Assembly: GCF_019970065.1 (NCBI RefSeq)
Contig: NZ_JAHXYH010000003.1
Span: forward strand, 1 to 64,000
Reading direction: 5' to 3'
Origin: Chryseobacterium sp. OSA05B
GTDB lineage: Bacteria > Bacteroidota > Bacteroidia > Flavobacteriales > Weeksellaceae
DNA: 64,000 nt
Position numbers and translations under genes: made by a program. Every line of letters begins with the position of its first letter. The first letter of the stretch is position 1. Shown one piece after another: positions 27,729-37,151 of the stretch. Under the pieces are notes generated by a model. It was given only the letters and a program-made list of their open reading frames with translations, did not search any database and was not told where the DNA came from.

Positions 27729-28322
27729 ATGTCAAATCAAGCGAAAAAAGACCAAACACAGGAATTGATCAAGGAGACAGCGAAGAATTTATTCTTTGTG
27801 AAGGGGAAGTTTGATGCTACTACCCAGGAGATTGCCGATGAAGCCGGAGTGAACAGAACATTGATCAACTATTATTTCCGTTCCAGGGATAATCTGATTC
27901 AGATCATCTTTGATGAAGCTCAGCGAGTGGAACAGGAAAAATCTAAGATCATTCAGAATGCAGATCTTCCTTTTAAGGTAAAGATGAGCAAATTCATAGA
28001 AGGCAGTCTTTCCACGAGTCTGCAGTATCCGTATCTGGAAACCTATATTGTTTCCCAGATCAATAAGGGAAACTGTCATCAGAGAGAAATTGAAGAAGAT
28101 GTACTGGAAACTCTGTATAAAGACATCGAAAAAGAAATGGAATTGGGAAATATAGAAAAAATGGCACCCGTGCAGTTTATACTTAATATGGTTTCGTTAC
28201 TTGTATTCCCAAGTGCTGTAAGGCCTTTGTTTATGGAGAATCTGATGATTAGTGATAAAGAATATGACCAGATTATTTCTGAAAGAAAAGAGATCATTAT
28301 CAACATGCTTTTTAAAAATTAA
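27729..28322 (+). CDS. TetR/AcrR family transcriptional regulator
   Basis: 197 residues. The N-terminal helix-turn-helix (about 8-55: TTQEIADEAGVNRTLINYYF) is typical of TetR proteins; the C-terminal helical domain would bind an inducer. It heads an operon with outer-membrane TolC-like, adaptor and RND pump genes, so it most likely represses the pump and itself until a toxic compound binds. The ATG is one base after an inverted repeat. Confidence 0.93.
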   Translation: MSNQAKKDQTQELIKETAKNLFFVKGKFDATTQEIADEAGVNRTLINYYFRSRDNLIQIIFDEAQRVEQEKSKIIQNADLPFKVKMSKFIEGSLSTSLQYPYLETYIVSQINKGNCHQREIEEDVLETLYKDIEKEMELGNIEKMAPVQFILNMVSLLVFPSAVRPLFMENLMISDKEYDQIISERKEIIINMLFKN

Positions 28323-28419
28323 AAAAATGTTAAAGTATTTTAAGAAATGATACGTCCTTTAGAAACAAAAACCTTGACGAGAAAAATTACATTAAAAAAA
28401 ATAAACGAAGTATACAATT

Positions 28420-29772
28420 ATGAAAAGAAAACGTATAACTGCTAATAAGCTAAAAATTGGGATAGCTGCAGCATTTATGATTTTCGGCTTTTCATCGGTA
28501 TCTGCCCAGCAGCAGGTTTCTTTACAGGAAGCCATCAAGCAGGCACTGCAGAATAAAGCAGAAGCTAAAAAAGCAGCATTACAGATCAAAAAGGCTGAAT
28601 ACAAGATTGATGAGGCCAGAGCGGGTGCTTTACCTCAGATAACGGCCACGGCGGGTTTAACCTACAATCCTGTTATTCAGGAGTCTTTGCTTGAATTTGG
28701 TGGAGAAAGAATCAGAGCACAGCTGGGACAGCCTTGGAGCTCAACAGCTTCCGTACAGCTTCAGCAGGCTTTATTTGACCAGAGAGTTTTTACAGGTCTT
28801 AAAGCGGCAAAATCTACCAGAGAATTCTATGTCCTGAATGCTCAGCTGACGAACGAACAGATCATTGAAAACGTAGCGACCGCTTATTACCAGGTATTTG
28901 TACAGGTAGAAAATCTGAAAACGGTAGAAGCCAGTTACGCCAATACGGAAAGAGTAAGAAACGTCATCAAAAGTTTAGTGGATAATGGTCTTGCAAAAGC
29001 CATCGACCTAGATCGTACGAATGTACAGCTTACCAATATCGGTTCCAATAAGCAGCAGCTGATCAATTCCGTTGAACTTTCAAAAAATGCTTTGAAATTT
29101 TATATGGGAGTGCCTATCGGAACAGATATCGAGCTTGAAGAAAAAACGATCGAGCCAAAACCTGAACTTATTGCAAGCACAGTAAACCTGGATGACCGTA
29201 CAGAAATCAAAGTTTTAAATAAAAACAGAGAACTTCTTCAGTTTAACAAAAAAGCAACAGAAGCTTACCTTTATCCTACCGTTAGCCTTACTGCCAATTA
29301 TGGTTGGGCCGGTATGGGGAAAAAATTTCCTTTGACCAATGGTCTTAATAACGGAGTTCTTTGGAGCGACTATTCAGCGATAGGGTTGAACATCAATGTT
29401 CCGATTTTCACAGGTGGTGCTACAAAAGCTAAAATTCAGCAGGCAGAAATAGATATTCAGGATCTTGATCAGGATATCCAAAATAAACAGTTGACTTTAG
29501 ATTTGGATCATAAAAATGCCGTTACCAATATGGAAAATGCCATCATCAATATTCAGAGCATGAAAGATAACGTTGAGCTTGCGGAAAGAGTGCAGAAGAA
29601 TACACAGTCCAATTACCAGTACGGTTTGGCTACACTTACCGAAGTGCTGGATTCTGAAAATGCTTTAACACAGGCAAAACAGAACTATTCAAACGCATTA
29701 CTCGACTACAAACAGGCTGAGATTAAACTCATAAAAGCTAAAGGGGAACTGAACACACTACAAAACTTATAA
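28420..29772 (+). CDS. TolC family outer-membrane efflux protein
   Basis: 450 residues with a signal peptide (cleaved near VSAQQQ, about residue 30) and two repeated outer membrane efflux protein (OEP) halves made of long coiled-coil helices (VSLQEAIKQALQNKAEAKKAA near the start, and NYQYGLATLTEVLDSENALTQ near the end). It forms the trimeric exit duct of a tripartite efflux pump. 97 bases separate it from the regulator gene and nine from the adaptor gene. Confidence 0.95.
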   Translation: MKRKRITANKLKIGIAAAFMIFGFSSVSAQQQVSLQEAIKQALQNKAEAKKAALQIKKAEYKIDEARAGALPQITATAGLTYNPVIQESLLEFGGERIRAQLGQPWSSTASVQLQQALFDQRVFTGLKAAKSTREFYVLNAQLTNEQIIENVATAYYQVFVQVENLKTVEASYANTERVRNVIKSLVDNGLAKAIDLDRTNVQLTNIGSNKQQLINSVELSKNALKFYMGVPIGTDIELEEKTIEPKPELIASTVNLDDRTEIKVLNKNRELLQFNKKATEAYLYPTVSLTANYGWAGMGKKFPLTNGLNNGVLWSDYSAIGLNINVPIFTGGATKAKIQQAEIDIQDLDQDIQNKQLTLDLDHKNAVTNMENAIINIQSMKDNVELAERVQKNTQSNYQYGLATLTEVLDSENALTQAKQNYSNALLDYKQAEIKLIKAKGELNTLQNL

Positions 29773-29781
29773 TAAACTAAA

Positions 29782-30843
29782 ATGAAAAAAACTTTAATAT
29801 ACATCATCGTAGCAGCGGTCTTAGTCGGTTTAGCGGCTTACAAGATTGTAGATAATAAAGAGAAACAGACCAAAGAAGTAAAGGAAGTTGCTAAGCAGGT
29901 TGACAAGATCAACGTGAATGTAGTAACGGTTTCCAGAGAAAATATCAATACGGATTACTCAGCCAACGGAACTTTTATTCCAAAACAGGAAATGAACCAG
30001 TCTTCTGAAATCGCAGGACGTATTGTAAGCGTTCTGGTAAAAGAAGGATCAAGAGTTTCTGCAGGTCAGACTTTGGCCGTGATCAAAAAAGACGCGATCG
30101 AAGTTGACGTTTCTCAGGCTCAGAATAATTTACAGAATGCAATTATCGACAATCAGCGTTACGAAAGCGCCTTCAAAACAGGAGGAGTTACGAAGCAGCA
30201 GGTTGACAACTCAAGACTGCAGCTGAAAAATGCACAGGCAGCCGTAAGAGCTCAGGGTGTAAGAGTCAATGACACCAGCATCCGTGCTGGAATCAGCGGT
30301 ACAATCAACAAGAAAATGGTTGAGCCGGGAACAGTAGTTTCTATCGGAACTTCTATGTTTGAAATCGTTAATATCAACAGTCTGAAACTATCTGTATTAG
30401 TAGACGAAAGCCAGGTGGGAAGAATTGCATTAGGTCAGGAAGTTCCGATCAATGTGAATGTTTTACCGGAAGATTCTTTCAGCGGTAGAATTACATTTAT
30501 TGCTCCTAAGAGTGATGCATCTTTAAATTTCCCGGTTGAAATTGAAGTTCAGAACAGAGGAAACTTAAAAGCAGGTATGTATGCAACGGCTTTATTTAAA
30601 ACCAATCACGGTGCTGAAACTCAGAATATGCTGACCGTTCCAGCAGAAGCTTTTGTGAACGGAGTAAGCTCAGGACAGCTATTTGTCGTAAGCAACGGAA
30701 CGGCTAAACTGATTAAAGTACAAACCGGAAAAGTATACGGTGACAAAGTTCAGATCTTAAGCGGACTTAATGGCGGAGAACAGGTAATTACCAGCGGACA
30801 GATCAACCTTGATAACGGTTCGAAAATCAACATCGTAAAGTAA
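29782..30843 (+). CDS. RND efflux periplasmic adaptor (HlyD/AcrA-like)
   Basis: 353 residues. An N-terminal anchor helix, then barrel-sandwich halves (EIAGRIVSVLVKEGSRVSAG and IRAGISGTINKKMVEPGTVV), a short coiled-coil hairpin between them (about 105-160), a beta-barrel and a membrane-proximal domain. It links the inner-membrane pump to the outer-membrane duct. Same operon; six bases before the pump gene. Confidence 0.95.
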   Translation: MKKTLIYIIVAAVLVGLAAYKIVDNKEKQTKEVKEVAKQVDKINVNVVTVSRENINTDYSANGTFIPKQEMNQSSEIAGRIVSVLVKEGSRVSAGQTLAVIKKDAIEVDVSQAQNNLQNAIIDNQRYESAFKTGGVTKQQVDNSRLQLKNAQAAVRAQGVRVNDTSIRAGISGTINKKMVEPGTVVSIGTSMFEIVNINSLKLSVLVDESQVGRIALGQEVPINVNVLPEDSFSGRITFIAPKSDASLNFPVEIEVQNRGNLKAGMYATALFKTNHGAETQNMLTVPAEAFVNGVSSGQLFVVSNGTAKLIKVQTGKVYGDKVQILSGLNGGEQVITSGQINLDNGSKINIVK

Positions 30844-30849
30844 GATAAG

Positions 30850-33800
30850 ATGAAGTTAGCAGAAATATCCATTAAAAGGCCGTCCCTTGTTATCGTATTG
30901 TTTACGATACTTACATTGGGTGGTTTATTAAGTTACTCCATGATGGGGTACGAGTTGATTCCAAAGTTTGAAACCAATATGGTAACCATTTCTACGGTAT
31001 ATCCGGGAGCTTCGCCTGCTGAGGTGGAAACTTCGGTAACCCGAAAGATTGAAGATGCCGTGGGTTCCCTGGAAAACGTGAAAAAAGTAGAATCTTCATC
31101 TTACGAAAGTTTATCGGTAATCATGGTTCAGTTGAATACCGGTGCCGATGTAAACTACGCTTTGAATGATGCACAAAGAAAGGTAAATGCTATTCTGGCA
31201 GACCTGCCGGACGATGCAGATCCACCCTCTCTGCAAAAGTTCTCATTGGATGATCTTCCGATCATGACTTTGAGTATTTCCAGTAACAAGCTGAATAATA
31301 AAGATCTTTATGACCTTTTAGATAAAAAGATAGAGCCTATTTTCTCCCGTGTAAATGGTGTAGCTCAGGTTGACCTTGTAGGAGGACAGGAGAGAGAGAT
31401 TCAGGTGAACTTAGATGAAAATAAAATGCAGGGGTATGGTATTGCCATCGCAGATGTACAGCAGGCCATTCTTTCCTCCAACCTGGATTTCCCGACGGGA
31501 GCTTTGAAGACAAGAACTTCAAGATCTACGATCAGACTTTCCGGAAAGTATAAAAGTGTAGACGAGATGAACAGCCTTGTGGTTTCCAATAAAAATGGAG
31601 CTCAGGTCCGTTTGTCTGATATTGCAACCGTTTTCGATACTCAGAAAGATGTGGAGAAAGTGGCAAGATACAATCAGAATTCAACGATTTTACTTCAGGT
31701 TAAAAAACAATCTGACGCCAATGCAGTTTCGGTTTCAGAAGCCATTCAGAAAACAATTGAAAATGTTCAGAAAGATTATAAAACGCAGGCGATTAAAATC
31801 AATATCGTAGATGACTCTACAGACTTTACGCTTGAAGCTGCAGACCACGTAATTTTCGATTTATTCCTGGCGATTATCCTGGTAGCAGTAGTAATGCTAT
31901 TGTTCCTTCATAACATCAGAAACGCATTTATCGTAATGGTTTCTATTCCGATGTCATTGATTGCAACGGTAATCGGGATGTATCTGATGGGATATACCTT
32001 GAATTTAATGAGTTTACTTGGACTTTCACTGGTTGTGGGTATTCTTGTGGATGATGCGATTGTAGTACTGGAGAACGTTTACCGTCACATGGAGATGGGG
32101 AAAAGCAGAATCCGTGCAGCCTTTGACGGAGCTTCGGAAATTGGATTTACGGTAACGGCTATTACCCTTGTAATCGTGGTGGTATTCTTACCGATTGCGA
32201 TGAGTTCCGGGTTGGTGTCTGATATCCTGGCGCAGTTCTGTGTCACGGTAGTTATTGCGACATTATTCTCGTTACTGGCTTCATTTACCATCATTCCTTG
32301 GTTATCTTCAAGATATGGTAAACTGGTGCATTTGACAGGTAAAAATCCTTTTGAGAAATTTATCCTTTGGTTTGAAAAGCAGTTGGAAAAATTCACGCAC
32401 TGGATCACAGGAATTCTTGAGTGGGCTTTAAAAACAACACTAAGAAGAGTTATGACAGTGGTTGTAACATTCATTATCCTGATTTCTTCATTTATGTTGG
32501 TGGCTTTCGGATTTATCGGTGGTGAATTCTTCCCTAAAATGGATAGAGGCCAGTTCCTTGTTCAGATGGAATTACCAAAAGATGCTTCCGTAGAAAAAAC
32601 CAATCAGATTACTTTAGCGGTTGAAAGATACCTTAGAAATGATAAAGATGTAGTAGATATGATCACCACGGTTGGTCAGCAGTCATCAGGTTTTGGTGGG
32701 GCGCAGGCTACATTGTATCAGTCAGAGATTCAGGTGATTTTGGTAGATAAATCTGAGCGTAATGAAAGTACAGATATCAAATCTGCAAAAATCAAGAGAG
32801 CATTAGAAGAGAAATTCACAGGTGTTGAATTTAAAACGGCACCAATCGGATTAATGGGAGCGGATAATGCACCGATTGAAATGGTAGTGACGGCTCAGGA
32901 TAACGAAACAGCCAACAAAGAAGCCAACAGAATTCTTGAATTGCTTAAAAAAGTTCCAGGTTCTGTGGATGCGGAATTATCTACTGACTCTGGTAACCCG
33001 GAAGTTCAGGTGAATATCGACAGAGATAAAATGGCGTCTTTAGGTTTAAATCTTTCCAGTGTAGGACAAACGATGCAGACTGCATTCAGTGGAAATACAG
33101 ACGGAAAATTCAGAGCCGGAGAATACGAATATGATATCAACATCCGTTTTGGTGATGCCAACAGACAGTCTATTGATGATGTAAGAAACCTGATGTTTAC
33201 GAATCCTCAGGGTGAGCAGATCAGACTGAGCCAGTTTGCAGATGTAAAAATGGGTTCAGGACCGAGTTTGCTTGAACGTAGAGATAAATCACCTTCTGTA
33301 AAGGTAAAATCTAAAGTAGTAGGTCGTCCTGTAGGAGATGTTGCCAACGAATGGGCCGCTAAATTTATGGATAACGAGAAGACCAAACCGGCTGGAGTAA
33401 GCTATATCTGGAGTGGTGATATGGAAAACCAGACGGAAGGTTTCGGTACCTTAGGTATTGCATTGATGGCAGCTATCGTATTGGTTTACCTGGTAATGGT
33501 TTCACTGTATGATTCATTTGTATATCCGTTTGTGGTATTGTTCTCTATTCCTCTGGCATTGATCGGGGTAATGGTTATCCTTGCCATCACCGGAAATTCA
33601 TTAAACATCTTTACGATGCTGGGAATGATCATGTTGATTGGTTTGGTAGCGAAGAACGCGATTATGATTGTCGACTTTGCGAATATGAGAAAAGAAGCTG
33701 GTGCAAGTACACATGATGCTTTGATTCAGGCGAACCACGCACGTCTTCGTCCGATCCTGATGACCACGATTGCGATGATCTTCGGTATGATCCCAATTGC

Positions 33801-34038
33801 GATTGCAAAAGGAGCGGGAGCAGAGATGAACAACGGATTGGCCTGGGTAATTATCGGTGGTTTGACCTCATCATTATTCCTGACGCTGATCATTGTACCG
33901 GTAGTATACTCATTATTTGATTCAATTCTAAGAAGAATGGGTAAAGGTGAAAAAGTAGACTACGAAGCTGAAATGAAAGCGGAATATGAACATAAAGAAC
34001 TAAGTGAAGACGGATACACTCCGAAACACGTAGATTAA
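30850..34038 (+). CDS. RND family multidrug efflux permease (AcrB-like)
   Basis: 1062 residues with the two-fold repeated RND layout: helix 1, large periplasmic loop, helices 2-7, second loop, helices 8-12. The proton-relay aspartates lie in SLVVGILVDDAIVVLENVYR (about 398-417) and the matching Lys in the second half is in GLVAKNAIMIVDFANM. It exports hydrophobic or amphipathic compounds by proton antiport. Closest in style to hydrophobe/amphiphile (HAE) pumps. Last gene of the TetR-controlled operon, ended by a 14-bp hairpin. Confidence 0.96.
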   Translation: MKLAEISIKRPSLVIVLFTILTLGGLLSYSMMGYELIPKFETNMVTISTVYPGASPAEVETSVTRKIEDAVGSLENVKKVESSSYESLSVIMVQLNTGADVNYALNDAQRKVNAILADLPDDADPPSLQKFSLDDLPIMTLSISSNKLNNKDLYDLLDKKIEPIFSRVNGVAQVDLVGGQEREIQVNLDENKMQGYGIAIADVQQAILSSNLDFPTGALKTRTSRSTIRLSGKYKSVDEMNSLVVSNKNGAQVRLSDIATVFDTQKDVEKVARYNQNSTILLQVKKQSDANAVSVSEAIQKTIENVQKDYKTQAIKINIVDDSTDFTLEAADHVIFDLFLAIILVAVVMLLFLHNIRNAFIVMVSIPMSLIATVIGMYLMGYTLNLMSLLGLSLVVGILVDDAIVVLENVYRHMEMGKSRIRAAFDGASEIGFTVTAITLVIVVVFLPIAMSSGLVSDILAQFCVTVVIATLFSLLASFTIIPWLSSRYGKLVHLTGKNPFEKFILWFEKQLEKFTHWITGILEWALKTTLRRVMTVVVTFIILISSFMLVAFGFIGGEFFPKMDRGQFLVQMELPKDASVEKTNQITLAVERYLRNDKDVVDMITTVGQQSSGFGGAQATLYQSEIQVILVDKSERNESTDIKSAKIKRALEEKFTGVEFKTAPIGLMGADNAPIEMVVTAQDNETANKEANRILELLKKVPGSVDAELSTDSGNPEVQVNIDRDKMASLGLNLSSVGQTMQTAFSGNTDGKFRAGEYEYDINIRFGDANRQSIDDVRNLMFTNPQGEQIRLSQFADVKMGSGPSLLERRDKSPSVKVKSKVVGRPVGDVANEWAAKFMDNEKTKPAGVSYIWSGDMENQTEGFGTLGIALMAAIVLVYLVMVSLYDSFVYPFVVLFSIPLALIGVMVILAITGNSLNIFTMLGMIMLIGLVAKNAIMIVDFANMRKEAGASTHDALIQANHARLRPILMTTIAMIFGMIPIAIAKGAGAEMNNGLAWVIIGGLTSSLFLTLIIVPVVYSLFDSILRRMGKGEKVDYEAEMKAEYEHKELSEDGYTPKHVD

Positions 34039-34059
34039 TATAACAACCATAATTAACCG

Positions 34060-34089
34060 AAAAGCGCATCAGATTTCTGATGCGCTTTT
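34060..34089 (+). terminator. Terminator of the RND operon
   Basis: Perfect 14-bp stem AAAAGCGCATCAGA / TCTGATGCGCTTTT with a TT loop and further T. It is 22 bases past the permease stop codon. Confidence 0.95.
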
Positions 34090-34209
34090 TTGATTTTTGA
34101 AGTATTTCCATCTATTTTTTTATGCAAAGTCTAATAGTATAAGAAGTGTAAAGAGAGAATTAATTTATTTGATTATGATGAAGTTAATACAAATTGCTTG
34201 ATTTTAAAA

Positions 34210-34288
34210 TTTCACGCGGATTAATCAGATAACGCAGATTTCTAGGTTTGCTGATCTGGCTATATCTGAATCATCTGCGAGAGCAAAA
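34210..34288. repeat. Decayed intergenic inverted repeat (CGCAGATT type)
   Basis: Left arm 34210-34242 (TTTCACGCGGATTAATCAGA...) and right arm 34253-34288 are imperfect reverse complements sharing a CGCAGAT-N5-CAGATA pattern. It lies between two terminators in the 311-base gap 34039-34349, which holds nothing else. Similar elements occur between genes in flavobacterial genomes (from memory). Confidence 0.45.
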
Positions 34289-34300
34289 TTAAGCATGAAA

Positions 34301-34328
34301 AAAGCTTCCAGAATGAACTGAAAGCCTT
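34301..34328 (-). terminator. Terminator of the J-domain/KTSC gene
   Basis: On the minus strand AAGGCTTTCAG pairs with CTGGAAGCTTT (two G-U pairs) and is followed by a T run. It is 22 bases beyond the stop codon. Confidence 0.7.
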
Positions 34329-34349
34329 TATTATCTTATAGGTGGAGAA

Positions 34350-34796
34350 TTAATCTGCCATAGCCTCACCGGCTTTTCTGTAGACGAAACTTCCGTAGAT
34401 GTGTCTTCTTGCAAAACGGCTTGGGGAATCAGCGTTCACCATTTTTATATATGTATTTCTTGGAACCCCAATATATTCGTACATATTTCCGTTCAGGTGC
34501 TGAACTTTCAAAACCGCTTTTTCAAGATAAAAATCCTGAATATTAGATTTTGTGATCGTTTCCGTATATTCTTCTTTATATTTTTCCTGTGTTTCCTGGT
34601 TGATGCTTACCAAGAAATGGTACGCTTCAATCACAGCTTTACTTTTTTCTTCTGCTTCCAGTTTCCCTGCTTCATCATCGATAAATTTATCAGGATGCGA
34701 ATCTTTCATCGTATTTCTGTAAATTGTCTTTAATTCCTTTAAAGTAACATTTTTATCTACATCAAGAAGCTTTCTGTATTCGCCTAATTTTTTCAT
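34350..34796 (-). CDS. J-domain protein with C-terminal KTSC domain
   Basis: 148 residues. The N-terminal half is a DnaJ-like J domain (YRKLLDVDKNVTLKELKTIYR, with HPDK at about 34-37), which would stimulate an Hsp70. The C-terminal 55 residues form a KTSC domain (YEYIGVPRNTYIKMVNADSP ... RRHIYGSFVYRK), a small domain of unknown role often found alone or with lysyl-tRNA-related proteins. Cytoplasmic, single gene with its own promoter and terminator. The usual glycine/phenylalanine and zinc domains of DnaJ are absent. Confidence 0.85.
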   Translation of the reverse strand: MKKLGEYRKLLDVDKNVTLKELKTIYRNTMKDSHPDKFIDDEAGKLEAEEKSKAVIEAYHFLVSINQETQEKYKEEYTETITKSNIQDFYLEKAVLKVQHLNGNMYEYIGVPRNTYIKMVNADSPSRFARRHIYGSFVYRKAGEAMAD

Positions 34797-34822
34797 AACT
34801 GTAAAATCCTTATTTCGGGGTG

Positions 34823-34830
34823 CAAAATTA
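34823..34830 (-). promoter_or_regulatory. -7 box (TAATTTTG) for the J-domain/KTSC gene
   Basis: Minus-strand match to TAnnTTTG, 26 bases before the start codon at 34796. Confidence 0.5.
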
Positions 34831-34999
34831 AGCTTTTTAATTTGAAATATCGTAAGTTATTCAGTATTAATTTATTTGATGCTTAAAAAACAGCTATTTG
34901 TCAAATGTTTTTTCGCTTTTAATAAGATAAATGGCTGACAGAGATGTTTTTGTTTTTTCTAGAGTGTTATTAAAAAAATAGTTGTATTGCTATCAATAC

Positions 35000-36070
35000 C
35001 TACTTCGTCTCAATCTCCACAACCTTCCTCCCATATTCCCCCAGATATTCCGTCAATAATTTTTCAAAAGATTTATAACCATCATCAACATTAGTGAAAA
35101 TCACAATCCCGTCTTTCGTCTTAGGGATGATAACGAAAATTGTCTGTACTCCTTTGTCTGCTCCGCTGTGTGACAATGCGATATTTCCATTGCCCAAATC
35201 ATAGATTTCAAAGCCCAGACCAAATGATTTTCCTTGTTTAGTAATCACCTGACTGGTTTTCATATCTTCAAAAACTTTTTTGGAAAGTCCGTCACCATTC
35301 ATCACACTGATTAAAAAACGACTGTAATCCGACACCGTAGTCATAAGATCATCTGCTGCGTTGGCTGTTGATACTTTTACGGTTTTATACATTTTTCCAT
35401 CCTTATCGTAGCCTTCTGAAAATCGGGAGGCATCCTTTTTTTCATCCCAGATATAGGAAGTATCGTTCATTTTTAAGGGCTGAAAGATCAATTCTCCGGC
35501 AAGCTCGTTCAGTGTTTTGCCGAATTTCTTTTCTAAAGCTCTTCTCAGGTATTCAAAACCTTCTCCGGAATATTGATATTTTGTTCCGGGATCAAACTGA
35601 AAATTCAGTTTTTTATCAGCATTCATCCATCTCCAGTTGGGAAAACCAGTCTGATGGCTGAGAACGATTCTGGTGGTCAGTTTTTTATTTCTTGGATCTT
35701 GAGCAATGTCAGGATCTGTCCAGTAATTGGCAAGAGGTTCATCCAGGTTCCATTTTCCTTTACTAACCAATTTTAAAGCAACCATTGCGGTCACAGGTTT
35801 AGTAACAGAAGCTACATTGAATAGCATATCATCAGGAGCAGGAGTTCCTTTTGGAGATACTCCATACACTTTCACCTTTTCAAGTTTCCCGTTTTTAATC
35901 ACACCGAGTCCTATATTCGGAACTTTGTTTTCCGTCATCCATTGTTCAAAAGCTTTGTCATGATTCGTTTGAGCTGTTTGATTGGTTTGCGGATCAGATT
36001 TTATCTCGGTTTGAGCAGATAAGTAAGTAGTGAGAAAACACAGACTTATAATGACGGTCGCTTTTTTCAT
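35000..36070 (-). CDS. Serine hydrolase of the class C beta-lactamase family
   Basis: 356 residues with a signal peptide (to about 20, LSAQ). Catalytic motifs are visible: SVTK (about residues 88-91) for the nucleophile Ser and Lys, Tyr in YQYSGEGF, and HSGADKG near the C-terminus in place of the KTG box. The family includes beta-lactamases, D,D-peptidases and esterases; the HSG variant fits the esterase/peptidase side more than a true AmpC. Periplasmic or surface location. Single gene. Confidence 0.9.
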   Translation of the reverse strand: MKKATVIISLCFLTTYLSAQTEIKSDPQTNQTAQTNHDKAFEQWMTENKVPNIGLGVIKNGKLEKVKVYGVSPKGTPAPDDMLFNVASVTKPVTAMVALKLVSKGKWNLDEPLANYWTDPDIAQDPRNKKLTTRIVLSHQTGFPNWRWMNADKKLNFQFDPGTKYQYSGEGFEYLRRALEKKFGKTLNELAGELIFQPLKMNDTSYIWDEKKDASRFSEGYDKDGKMYKTVKVSTANAADDLMTTVSDYSRFLISVMNGDGLSKKVFEDMKTSQVITKQGKSFGLGFEIYDLGNGNIALSHSGADKGVQTIFVIIPKTKDGIVIFTNVDDGYKSFEKLLTEYLGEYGRKVVEIETK

Positions 36071-36101
36071 GGCAGAAAATAGTTTATTATGGATGTGGTA
36101 T

Positions 36102-36109
36102 CAAAACTA
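36102..36109 (-). promoter_or_regulatory. -7 box (TAGTTTTG) for the serine hydrolase gene
   Basis: Minus-strand match to TAnnTTTG, 31 bases before the start at 36070. Confidence 0.5.
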
Positions 36110-36151
36110 CGTTAAATTTTTATTTTGAAAGAATGTTGTTTTCCGGATAAA

Positions 36152-36217
36152 TTTTGGCTAAAGCCGGATGTAGGATTTTACTTTGTGATAATGGGAGAAA
36201 GCCCATTTCTATTGAAT
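36152..36217 (+). repeat. REP-like intergenic repeat, copy A
   Basis: 66 bp starting TTTTGGCTAAAGCCG and ending CTATTGAAT, with a first hairpin GGCTAAAGCC and a second around ATGGG-AGAAAG-CCCAT. The same layout, in the opposite orientation, is found at 37080-37146. Confidence 0.7.
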
Positions 36218-36234
36218 TTAGGAATCATGAAGTT

Positions 36235-36819
36235 TTATTTATTCTTCGTGTCTGCTTTTTCTATTTCTGTATCAATCAGAACAATGAAATCTTCATATCT
36301 CTTTTTTGTATAAAAGAATTCTGAAGAACCGCTATTTTGAATTACTGGTGAATCTTTTAACTTTAAAAGCCTGTTTTTTATTCTGTTTAAAACATTGATA
36401 TCTTTGTTAGTGTTGAGCTTTAAAAAATGGATGTTATCAATTAAATCAATAAATAGATCATCATCACAAACAGTCAGGATGTAAGCGTAGCATTCACTTT
36501 TCATAGATTCCGATGGACTCGTATCACTCAGCCCAGAGCTGTTTTTAACTGTTGAAAGGACCAGACTTAATATTTCAATCTGATTACTTTTCCAATTGGC
36601 GAGATCTTCTCTGAGCTTTTGCCAGTCTTCTTTTGTAAATGAGACAAGTCTTGAGTTGATGTCCTTATCACCTGCGAAATACCAATAATCTGTGTCGTAA
36701 AATTCACTCTTAAGAATGATCTCATAAAGGTCAATTACGCGTCGCGATTTTGATTGAGATGAATAATTGGTTTTCCAGTTTATTAACCATTTAGAATAAT
36801 CAGAAGAATGTTCGGTCAT
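36235..36819 (-). CDS. Protein of unknown function, helical and charged
   Basis: 194 residues, no signal peptide or membrane helix. Predicted mostly helical with many Asp, Glu, Lys and Ser; a WLINWKTNYSSQSKSRRVID segment lies near the N-terminus. No family recognised. It has its own promoter box and stands between two REP-like repeats, facing neither neighbour in an operon. Confidence 0.6.
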   Translation of the reverse strand: MTEHSSDYSKWLINWKTNYSSQSKSRRVIDLYEIILKSEFYDTDYWYFAGDKDINSRLVSFTKEDWQKLREDLANWKSNQIEILSLVLSTVKNSSGLSDTSPSESMKSECYAYILTVCDDDLFIDLIDNIHFLKLNTNKDINVLNRIKNRLLKLKDSPVIQNSGSSEFFYTKKRYEDFIVLIDTEIEKADTKNK

Positions 36820-36835
36820 AAGTTTGTATAGACTT

Positions 36836-36843
36836 CAAATATA
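36836..36843 (-). promoter_or_regulatory. -7 box (TATATTTG) for the unknown gene at 36235
   Basis: Minus-strand match to TAnnTTTG, 17 bases before the start at 36819. Confidence 0.5.
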
Positions 36844-37079
36844 CACAATATACCTATTGGAGATAACAAAATCTATTCGTGAATACGATGTAAACCTTTG
36901 TGAACAGAAGTCTCGCGCAAATTTTGGAAATATAAATTTCTAGAAAATGTATTATTGCACTGTTCGTTTTACTTCCGCTTAGTCAATCAATTTCAAAAAT
37001 TGATTCCTCTTTGTTTTCCTTAAATCAACAGCATGAATTTTAAATCTTTGCGTCTAAAAATTCCATTCACATTAAACCG

Positions 37080-37146
37080 ATTCAATAGGGGTGGGCTTTA
37101 GCCCGCCTGCTCGTTATCATTCAAACAAAAACGGCTTTAGCCAAAA
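37080..37146 (-). repeat. REP-like intergenic repeat, copy B
   Basis: 67 bp; read on the minus strand it starts TTTTGGCTAAAGCCG, has a second hairpin GGCGGGCTAAAGCCCACC and ends CTATTGAAT, like copy A at 36152. It lies in the 378-base gap 36820-37197, which otherwise holds the promoter at 36836 and the metE terminator. Confidence 0.72.
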
Positions 37147-37151
37147 CATAA

